Of a stretch of 64,000 nucleotides of DNA, positions 55,725 through 64,000 are shown piece after piece. The notes under the pieces were generated by a model that saw only the letters and a program-made list of their open reading frames with translations, ran no database searches and was not told the origin of the DNA. A program made the position numbers and the translations under genes. Position 1 is the first letter of the stretch. Each line of letters starts with the position of its first letter. This DNA comes from Agrostemma githago (taxonomy: Eukaryota > Streptophyta > Magnoliopsida > Caryophyllales > Caryophyllaceae), in the NCBI GenBank assembly GCA_958450325.1, contig OY288243.1, positions 34,648,678 through 34,712,677 on the forward strand, in the 5' to 3' direction.

Positions 55725-58700
55725 ATGCCTAAAAGGAGAGGCGACTTCTTTCTCTTCAATCCAGAACCGGAGAGACTCTTTAGAGCCTTTCGCCAACGGA
55801 CGATTGACCGGGTTAGAATTTCTCAACCGGGTACTAGCAATTCCATTGAAGAATAAGCCCAAGGATCCGACTTTGACGAACAACCTCAAGGCAATACCGA
55901 AGGGACCTTCATCAATCCCTTTGGTACTTCTTCTAGTCATTCCTCTCAACCAAGTTCTCCTTCAACATCTACATCAACACCATCTACACCATCATCTCCC
56001 GCTTATCCAATAATGCCTAAGTTTTCTTCTCATTCAACCTTCACGGAAGACGTTTTGCCCGGTCCCACCGCTTTACCGGCCACTTACGCCGGAAATTTTG
56101 TGGCAAAAACGCAATTTATTCAATTGGTTGAAAGAAGTCAATTTAGTGGGTTACCAACCGAAGACCCTCATCAACACATGGAAACCTTCTCGGATTATTG
56201 CGATGCCATCTCACAACCGGGAGTAACCCAAGACCAAATCCGGTGGGTATTATTTCCCTTCTCTTTAATTGGCAAGGCAAAGCAATGACTCAAAGGTTTA
56301 GACAAGACGGCTCTCGGTATAGACACTTGGAAGAAGCTAGCCTTAGCGTTCTACCAACAATTTTATCCACCGGAGAAGACCAATCTATTGAGAGCTTCAA
56401 TCACGGAGTTTCAACAACGTGACGAAGAAAGCCTTTATGAGTCATGGGAAAGGTTTAAAGCCTTGATCCGTTCTTGTCCCCATCATGGGTTGGCCCAATG
56501 GTTCCTTGTACAACAATTTTGGAACGGTTTATATAAAGATTCTAGGGCTATACTCAACATGGGTTCCAATGGAAGGTTTACCGAGGTCGATGACGATCAA
56601 ACATGGGCTAGAATTGAAGAAATGGCGGTCCACAATTCCCAATATAGTAGGCCTAGGAAGGCAAATCGAGGGGGAAGGCACGAGATAGATGCCATAACAC
56701 AACTTAGTGCCGATCTTGGAGCACAATTGAAGACCCACATGGATACTATTGATAAGAAGCTCCAAAGTCACCTCAATCAAGTTCAAGGCACAAGTTCTTC
56801 CCACCAACATTCAATTCAAGAAGTTAATGCTATGGGAGTGGTTCCTCCTACATCTTATTATGGGATATGTGAGCTTTGTGGGATATATGGACATGAGCCT
56901 CTACATTATCGAGGTAGTATTGAGCAAGTTAATGCTTTTCAAGCATACAGGCAGGTGTTCCATATTCTAAGCCTCAAAATGTGCCAAATCAACATATGTT
57001 CCAAGCTTCCCATCAAGCTTCCCAACAACAAGCCCAACAACAACACCGTCCGTATGTTCCTCCTCCCTTAAGGGACAACAACCAAGGCTACCTAGGTTAT
57101 CAAGGCAATCAAAGGCCTTTCAACAACTTCCAACAAAATAACCAAGGTGCCTTCAACAACAATCAAGGGTTCCAAAATCAAGGGAACTTCAATCATCAAA
57201 GTGGTTTCCAAGGAAACCAACACTCTCAAGGATTCCAAAGCAACAACCAAGGTTACCAAAGTCACAATCGTGGTAACCCTCAAGGCCTTAATCAAGACAA
57301 TTCTCATGGGTTCCAAGGGAACTTCCAACAACAACAAGGGTCTCAAGGTACTCAACAACAAAACAAGCAAAGGAGCCGATCTCCAACTCATGATTACGGT
57401 ATCCTTCTAGCCATCACCAATACTCCACACAATCAACAATCTCCCCCTCGGGATTTCGACATGCAAAAATCAATGTTGGAAATGCAAAGAAGTCAATTGG
57501 AGACGCAAAGATCCCAACAAGAACTTATTGCCCAACTTCTAATGGATAACAAGGAATCAAAAACTCATCTCAAGATGCTCGAAACCCAACTAGCTCAAGT
57601 TCCTTCGGGTAGTTCTTCAAGACAAAAGGGTCAACTACCTCCTCAAGGTGTACCATCAAAATTTGAACATGTGAATGCCATCACCTTAAGGAGCGGGGCA
57701 TCCTATGATTCTCCCTTGTTTCCTAGTGAGCAACAAGCCATGAAAGAAGTTGTATCTCCACACCAAGACAATGCAAGTTTGGGAAATTTAATGGAGGAGC
57801 AAGTCTTGTGGGAGATTGAGAAACCCCATGAAGACAAGCTTCCCCCACTTCAAGGAAAAGACAAAGGAAAGAGGAAAATGTCAATTGAAAAGTCCAACCC
57901 TAATGAGCAAGAAAAGATACATATCAAGTTGTCATTCCCAACAAGGCAAATGAAGACCAAGGTGGATGTTCAATATGACAAGTTCCTTGATATTGTGAAG
58001 AAGTTGGATGTGAGTGTCCCTTTTACCGAGCTACTTACCCAAATCCCGGCATATGGAAGATTCATGAAAGAAATCTTGGCTAGGAAGAGATCCGTCGACA
58101 AGGAAGAGATCATAGCGTTCACAAGAGAGGTGAGCGAGCTCATTCAAGGCTCTACACTTCCCAAGTTGAAGGATCCGGGTAGTTTCTCAATCCTGTGCAC
58201 CATAGGAAACATGAAAATTGAAAGGGCGTTATGTGATTTGGGAGCGAGTGTGAGCATCCTCCCTTATTCTATCTGTGAGCGACTTGGGATGAAAGAGCTC
58301 AAGTGTACCTCTATCACGCTCCAAATGGCCGATCGTTTGCTTAACCGACCATTAGGGATGTTGGAGGATGTGCCACTAAGAATAGGGAAATTCTTCATTC
58401 CAGTAGACTTCCTTGTGCTTGACATGCCGGAGGATGCTATCACTCCTATTATCCTTGGCCGCCCATTTCTACATACCGTCGGTGCGATGATTGATGTAAA
58501 GAACGGTAGGATCACATTTGAGCTAGGCGACGAGAAGCTCGTGTTTGACCTCCAAGGAAACACCTCGCCTACTAATGATGAATCGTTTAATATGATCCAC
58601 GCCATGAAAGACATCAATCTAGGGGATGAGTCGGGTGGAAGCTTGAAGAACAACTTCTATGCAATTGAAGATGATGATTCCAAGCTTGGGGCAGATGAAT

Positions 58701-58996
58701 GCCCATGTGATGTGCTTGATGATAAGTTGAAAGGAAAGAAGAAAGTTGAGCCTCCCTTGAGGCCTTGTGAAGATGAGTGGAAGTTTGGGTATATCCCGAA
58801 GGATCGCAAGTACAAGTTCAAGCCGTTGAACTTAGTAGATCGGGATGCACCGGGAACATCTAGGCAAAGTTGTGATGACCCTTGGAGTGGAGGTTGGTAT
58901 TCCACTAGCTTGATCGAAGACTTCTCGAGAGCCTTTGATATGTTGCTTCGTGCCCTTGATGGCGATGGAGTTATCCTTAGTGTTGTTGAAAAATGA
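55725..58996 (+). pseudogene. Gag-protease of Athila-like element C
   Basis: ATG 55725 begins MPKRRGDFFLFNPEPERLF. The capsid domain follows (GPTALPATYAGNF, FSGLPTEDPHQHME, SRPRKANRGG), then a knuckle-like CELCGIYGHEP lacking its last Cys. A Q/N/G-rich spacer covers about 56981-57400 and an aspartic protease has DLGASVSILPYS near 58235 and IILGRPFLHTVG. Breaks are a TAA near 55855, a TGA at 56286-56288 (Trp in element D), and a frame change near 56955. The frame from 56981 to 58996 is open, so the protease part is intact. The polyprotein ends shortly after protease, with no RT. Confidence 0.87.
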
Positions 58997-59287
58997 TTGA
59001 AGAATGCATCATCCTTGGTTTGACGGAGTTCCAAAAGAACCGTCTCTTTGTATATATCTCTTCCTTATCCTTTTGAGTTCTGTGAAATTCTTGTAACTTG
59101 GTGTTTTGATGAGTGATGTGAGGGAGGGATTTTGATGGATGTTTTGAGCTTATTTGTTAGGTGCAAAGTGAAGATGAATCTTAGAGAGGAGTGGTTATTG
59201 ATAGAGCTTGGATTTTGAGCAAGGAAGCCGGGTTTGTATTGGTGGCCTTGTGGGTGAAGTTATCAAGATTATGAAGGGCTAGAAGGC

Positions 59288-59456
59288 ATCCCGACCGGGA
59301 AGGATGAACCATCCCGACCGAGAAGGAGCCATCCCGATCGGGATGAGTGTACCAAAAATCGAGTTTTCTGGGGTGTCATCCCGACCGGAAAGGGAGCTTC
59401 CCGACCGGGAAGGGTGTGTCATCCCGACCGGGACCATCCATCCCGACCGGGATGGT
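59288..59456 (+). repeat. Internal palindrome cluster of element C
   Basis: Six or seven dyads of the CATCCCGACCGGGATG type, the same family as in LTR C and D. It lies after the protease stop; a TATA-like CTTTATACC begins at 59508, about 52 bp downstream. Confidence 0.87.
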
Positions 59457-59672
59457 TCCCTGCTCTCCCTTTTTGCCTCTTCATCGACATTTGATCCCAC
59501 CCAACCACTTTATACCCCCTCCCAACCTCCCTACCTACCCTTGCACCTATCATATGACCCCTACACTTCATATACATACATTGATCTCATTTTCTCTTCA
59601 CTTTACACCAAACTTCACATCAAATCCCACCTCCTTATACCTTTGTACTTCAACCATGCGGCCTTATCAAGA

Positions 59673-59702
59673 ATGAAGAGGAGTAACAATGACGAAAACT
59701 AG
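59673..59702 (+). pseudogene. Possible ORF-1 start remnant of element C
   Basis: A nine-codon frame opens in AAGAATGAAGAG, similar in context to the ORF-1 start of element A (AAGAATGAGAGG at 52776), at a comparable distance after the palindromes. The rest of ORF-1 is not recognisable. Very short, so the assignment rests on position and context only. Confidence 0.3.
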
Positions 59703-61113
59703 CTATGTGCCGTTATCAAACTTTGAGACGATGGAGCGAGTGAGTTGCTAACCGATTGGTAGGCGACTTTCCTTCTTTTCCGTCTTTTATTGCTAGTCTT
59801 TACTCGTTTCTTTCCCTTCCCCTTGTCATATTTGTATGATGGTGGCCCTCGGGGCCTTGGTAGTCTTTGCTCCCGACTCTCGATGACGTGACTACATCGG
59901 GAGTCATTTCAAAATCCATATTTACAAGTATTTTCACTTTTTCTTTGATTTCTCTTTCTTTTGTTAGGATTTAGTCGGATTCGGGCGGAATCCGGGCTAG
60001 GTGACTTGATTACACCTAGTCCTCCCCTTCCATTTCCTTTTATTTTCTTTTCATTTTTCCCCCATCCATATCTTTTCTCGTCTCGGCCCATGGTGACTTG
60101 ATTACACCCCAGCCGGACACATTCTACCTTTTCTCCGCTTTTCTTTTTGATTTTTAGTTTTATTTTTGTAGTTTCTTTTCTTTTTAGTGTCTCCGCACAC
60201 TACTGATCGAGCATGAGGACATTGCTCGGAGTGTGGGGGAGCGATATCCTAGCCTAGTTAGTTCTATTTTCGTAGTTTTTTCCGAAAAAATCTTTAAAAA
60301 ACTAAAAATTTGAAAATTTTCATAAAAATCAAAACGATTTTTCCTTTGTGTCTTTTTCTTTCGTGTCTTTGTGTCGTGCTTTTGTGTTTTGGGTGTGTGT
60401 TTGCCCTTTTTCCCTATAGGTTCCTTGATCGCCGTAATTTTCGGAAAGCTCAAGACAACCGGTAACGTCATTCTATCTCTTTTCTTCTTTGTTTCTTGTG
60501 GAGAGTGGAGGAAATTTGTGATGATGTGTGCTCGGGTGGAGCTTGTTGAAGGTTGTGGTTGTTTTCGGTTGCTTATGTGGATGTTTCGGGGTGGCTTTAT
60601 TGTGTTTGTATGTTTGTTTTCTTTTCTCTTATTTTGTTTTGTTTTGTTGTATTGTCTCCTTTTCTTTCATTTTTGTTGAGTCTTGGTTGTGCTTTGTGTG
60701 GTTGTGTCTAGTGTGTAAAAAGGTTTTCGAAAACCCGGTTTTGAGGCTAGTGCGCAAGTGTTTACTTTCCCTTTCTAGTAACATGATTCGAGTCTTGGAC
60801 TTAGTCTAGTAGAATAACTTTAAATCAATGATTTCGTTGGTTTCTTACCTTGAGTCCACCTAGCTTACTAGGGATTTACTACGGGATTTGCATTTTGACC
60901 ATTATGACCACCCACGGTGTGAAAAGGCCTTGGTTGCCGAGTCCCGTCCCTTAGGTGACCGTGTTCGGAATTGCTTTGACTTGTCCAAGTTTCTCCCCTT
61001 TTTGTGGGTTTGAAGGGAAGGGTCCGTCCCGACTTACCCATTTCCCTACCTCCTACACACTTCCACAAATAAGTTTCAAATTATTGAAATTCTCACTTGG
61101 TTGCAAGAAATGC
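59703..61113 (+). other. Non-coding 3' region of element C
   Basis: No gene seen. It contains GAGGACATTGCTC and the purine-rich GTGTGGGGGAGC (60231-60242), which I recall as standard text of Athila 3' regions, and another purine stretch TGAAGGGAAGGG near 61010. No polypurine tract is directly next to LTR D. Confidence 0.6.
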
Positions 61114-61453
61114 TGATAAGTGTGGTTTGTAGTGCCTATTTTGTAGGGTTTTGGTCCCGTTTTCCTTGTAGAATCGCTCCTTGGGAGCGGTTTAGGGACT
61201 TCTTATGCTTCCTTTAGTTTGTTTCAGGTTCCCGAGACCGATTTGGAAGAGTTGGAGCGGTTCCGACTCGATACATACACATTTTGGAGCCAACGAGATA
61301 AAGGAACGATGACTCGATGCTTTGGAATCGACCCCGAGACCTTGGGACCCAATCCCGAGCCTCCGAGACCCGATCCCGAGTCCCGAGAATCGATGAGAAG
61401 TCCATGTGAAGCAAGGAGGAACCCTAAAGATCATATTGGAGGCCTACAAGACC

Positions 61454-61605
61454 CATCCCGACCGGGAAGGATGCCATCCCGACCGGGATGAAGTGCACAA
61501 AACAAAGAGCTCCTGTTTTGGGTCCCTCCTGACCGGGAGCATGTCTTCCCGGCCGGGACCGACACCCTCCCGACCGGGATCACCTCCTCCCGGCCGGGAA
61601 GGGCC
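61454..61605 (+). repeat. Palindrome cluster in LTR D
   Basis: Six or seven dyads (ATCCCGACCGGGAT, TCCCGGCCGGGA) after the conserved GGAGGCCTACAAGACCC that also precedes the cluster in LTR C. Starts 340 bp into the LTR and ends about 50 bp before the TATA box. Confidence 0.88.
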
Positions 61606-61654
61606 GCTGCTACCCCGCGCTTCATTCTTCTCTTCTCCCTTCCATTTGTAACCC

Positions 61655-61662
61655 TATAAATA
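61655..61662 (+). promoter_or_regulatory. Putative TATA box of LTR D
   Basis: TATAAATA in the same context as in LTR C. Confidence 0.7.
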
Positions 61663-62764
61663 CTTACCTCTTGTATTGTTTATGGATCCTACATTAGTTT
61701 AGCCTCTCTTAAGCCTCTCTACAACATATAAACCCTAGATTTAGTTCTTCATATTAGTTTGAATCTCTCATTAATCCTTAGTTAATCTTAGTTAATCCTA
61801 GTTAATTAGTGCTTGTATTAAGAAGATACTTGAAGACTTCTCCAAGATTGACAACCTTGGGATTATTTGGGTTTCTCTTTTATGCAAGATTTCATCTTTT
61901 CCTTCATCTAGTGTTGGTATAATCTTTCTTTTCTCTTGTTTATTGTTATTGAATCAAGTTTGAATCTTTACTTAGTGTTTGTTGTTATTGATTGTTATTG
62001 TTCTTGATGATGAATGTTTGGATTGTGAAGTTGTTTTATCCTTTCATTGTTGTAGTTAGTTTGACCATGAGTGAGTAGTTTATTTGTGGGTTAGTAGGGG
62101 GATTAAGGGTAGATTATGGGTGATTAGGGTTTGATTGGGGGTAAAGGGTGATTCTTTATTGTTAGTCACACATTTGGCACACCATGTGTTTGTTGATATG
62201 CTTGTATGGGTTGTAGTGGCCATGCTTCTCATGCTAGTCTTCTTCTACTCATTGTTTGCTTTGTGTGTGGTTATGTTGAGCATAGTCATCAACATCGGTT
62301 TAAGTTGCGATTGCCCGGACCGAACCTAGCAATTAGGAGGCACCTACACCCTTAATCAACCCAAGTCACCCTACTACACTTATGAACCCGACCTAACCCA
62401 CTCCCTCTTTTCCATATTTGATTCACCTTGTTAGTTAATCATCATTTCTTTAGGTTGTTAGTAGTTGGATCATTAGCATTGTTTAGCATTTCTCTTAGTT
62501 TGCTAGTTGGCTTGTGTTTAGTTAGTATTTGATAGTCTAGTTCATCATAGCTCATCATTAGTCTACTTTCTCCTCCCCTCACCTTAATTCATCAATTATT
62601 AGCTCTTTGTGTTTGTTTGGTAGCATAGTCTTGTTTTAGGCCGATTTAGTCTAAACCTTGCAATACCGTCTCCGTGGACACGACCCGACTTACCCTAACT
62701 ACCGTTAGGTGCTAGTTGGTTATTTAATTGGTGGCGGGATCCACGACAAATCCTACCATCAATT

Positions 62765-62782
62765 TGGCGCCGTTGCCGGGGA
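62765..62782 (+). promoter_or_regulatory. Primer binding site of element D
   Basis: TGGCGCCGTTGCCGGGGA, the Athila standard, three bases after LTR D. Confidence 0.92.
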
Positions 62783-62988
62783 CGGTGCATTGTTTAGACT
62801 TCGTTTGCTTATTTCTAGACTTAGTTACCCTCCTTTGTGCCCTTCTATCATCTCTTGTGAATATTCTCTAGTTTTTACTTGATTTCTTAGCCTTCTTTTC
62901 TCTTTGTCTCTAGTTGTGCTTGTTTATTGTCGTTACCTAGTGCCCAAAAAGCACTAGGTGTTCTCACGTTTGTTCTAGTGTGTAGTGT

Positions 62989-64000
62989 ATGCCTAGGCGG
63001 GGAGGCGAATCCTTTCTCTTTAATCCAGAGCCGGAGAGGCTTTTTCGAGCTTTTCGCCAACGGACGATTAACCGGGTTAGGATCTCTCAACCAAGTGCAA
63101 GCAATACCCATCAAGAACAAGCTCAAGGAAGCGATAGTGAGGAAGCATATCAAGAGACGGCCGAAGGAATTTCACCAATCCCTTCGGAGATTCTAGTCCT
63201 AGTTCCCCATCTACATCTACATCAACTCCGTCTACACCATCTTCTCCCTTACATCCAATAATGCCGAAGTTTTCCTCCCACTCCACATTCACGGAAGACG
63301 TCTTGCCGGGACCCAATGCTCTACCGGCCGCTTATGCCGGAAATTTTACGGCCAAGACCCATTTCATCCAACTTGTGGAAAGGAACCAATTTAGTGGTTT
63401 GCCCACCGAAGACCCGCACCAACACATGGAGACTTTCTCCGCTTATTGCGACGCTATCTCTCAACCCGGGGTTACACAAGATCAAATCCGATGGGTTTTA
63501 TTTCCATTTTCTCTTATTGGAAAAGCGAAGCAATGGATTAAAGGTCTCGATAGGGCAACCATGGGCATCGACACTTGGAAGAAACTTGCATTGGCGTTCT
63601 ACCAAACTTTCTACCCTCCGGAGAAGACTAATTTGCTTAGAGCCTCCATCACCGGTTTCCAACAACGGGATGAGGAGAGCTTATATGAAGCTTGGGAGCG
63701 GTTCAAGTCTTTGGTTAGATCGTGCCCCCATCATGGACTTTCACAATGGTTCTTGGTCCAACAATTTTGGAACGGTCTTTATGAGGACTCAAGAACTATA
63801 CTTAATATGGGCTCCAATGGTAGGTTCACCGAGGTCGATGATGACCAAACTTGGGCGAGAATCGAAGAGATGGCGGTGCATAATTCGCAATTCTCTAGGC
63901 CTAGGAAGGCAAACCGAGGAGGTAGGCACGAGGTTGATGCTATAACTCAATTAAGCATTGACCTTGGGGCTCAATTGAAGACACACATGGAATCCATTGA
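62989..64000 (+). pseudogene. Gag of Athila-like element D (3' partial, frameshifted)
   Basis: ATG 62989 begins MPRRGGESFLFNPEPERLF, the counterpart of 55725 in element C. One base is missing near 63168, after which gag continues in another frame through MPKFSSHSTF (63261) and the capsid domain (FSGLPTEDPHQHME, KAKQWIKGLD, CPHHGLSQWFLVQQFWNGL) without a stop to the window edge. Unlike C, the Trp in KAKQW is kept. The long frame 63316-63945 in another phase is a shadow of this gag. Confidence 0.85.

Larger units (their letters stand above)
53757..61113 (+). mobile_element. Athila-like element C (gag-protease only)
   Basis: LTR C, primer site TGGCGTCGTTGCCGGGGA, gag-protease relic, internal palindromes, an ORF-1 start remnant, and a 3' non-coding part with the Athila-typical GTGTGGGGGAGC (60231). 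The next LTR (D) follows at 61114. RT, RNase H and integrase are absent. LTRs C and D are clearly related but far from identical (roughly 80% by eye), too different for a young pair, so D may belong to another copy. Confidence 0.82.
61114..62761 (+). repeat. LTR D of Athila-like element
   Basis: 1648 bp, TGATAAGTG to CTACCATCA, with the same terminal motifs and internal order as LTR C. Confidence 0.9.
61114..64000 (+). mobile_element. Athila-like element D (5' part) / LTR shared with element C
   Basis: LTR D, primer site and the start of gag, running off the right end of the window. LTR D may be both the 3' LTR of C and the 5' LTR of D (a tandem made by LTR recombination), or D may be an independent insertion. 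Confidence 0.82.

Noticed and set aside
61219..61651. Small frames across the LTR D promoter region
   Set aside because: They arise from the palindrome cluster (Pro/Gly/Arg-rich on both strands) and have no counterpart frame in LTR C.
63316..63945. Apparent 209-residue protein
   Set aside because: Out-of-phase shadow of the gag of element D, whose real frame runs through the same bases.

Overview
This window is plant nuclear DNA, almost certainly from a eudicot, and it is built almost entirely of retrotransposons. The evidence is plant L1-type LINEs with DUF4283/CCHC ORF1 proteins, Athila elements with the tRNA-Asp-type primer site TGGCGCCGTTGCCGGGGA, an Ogre/Tat-like element, a Del/Tekay-like LARD and a Cassandra LTR carrying 5S rRNA sequence. 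The protein flavour reminds me of Caryophyllales, but that is a weak impression from memory. I see no host gene, tRNA, true rRNA gene or CRISPR array.

Left part (1-18540): a head-to-tail array of five non-LTR retrotransposons, all on the + strand, with A-rich and (TAA)n tracts at every junction. In order: an L1 with an open ORF2 (1-3363); a REL-endonuclease non-LTR element with two frameshifts (REL-1, 3364-7626); a 5'-truncated L1 fragment split by a Cassandra solo LTR (7627-9230); a nearly full-length L1 (L1-2, 9485-14583); and a second REL element with an uninterrupted 1058-residue protein (REL-2, 14596-18542). The REL protein has N-terminal zinc fingers, a reverse transcriptase with YLDD, a C-terminal zinc knuckle and a PD-(D/E)XK-like nuclease. 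The array sits inside a (TAA)n stretch of a minus-strand LTR (18543-21338).

Middle and right part (22740-64000): nested insertions. A decayed L1 (L1-3, 22740-25607) was entered by Athila-like element A (from 25611). The gag of A was split by an Ogre-like gag-only element on the minus strand (28874-50023). The right-hand LTR of that element was in turn split by a LARD (37809-48169) with 3.9-kb LTRs and a 2.6-kb non-coding interior. Two clean 5-bp target-site duplications (CAATT and GTGAA) fix the order. Athila A resumes at 50029 with its gag-protease relic and an Athila ORF-1-type protein, which is truncated by a second Athila-like element (C, 53757 onward). C is followed by a third LTR (D, 61114-62761) and another gag that runs off the window.

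How the parts relate: no LTR element here encodes a reverse transcriptase or integrase, so all would need enzymes supplied in trans. Only the non-LTR elements carry RT. REL-2 and the leftmost L1 keep open RT frames. The most unusual signals are (1) a plant REL-type non-LTR element that appears to use (TAA)n microsatellites as its target, and (2) clusters of short palindromes at the same position in three Athila LTRs, ending about 50-58 bp upstream of the TATA box. The palindrome words differ between families, and the clusters recur internally before ORF-1.
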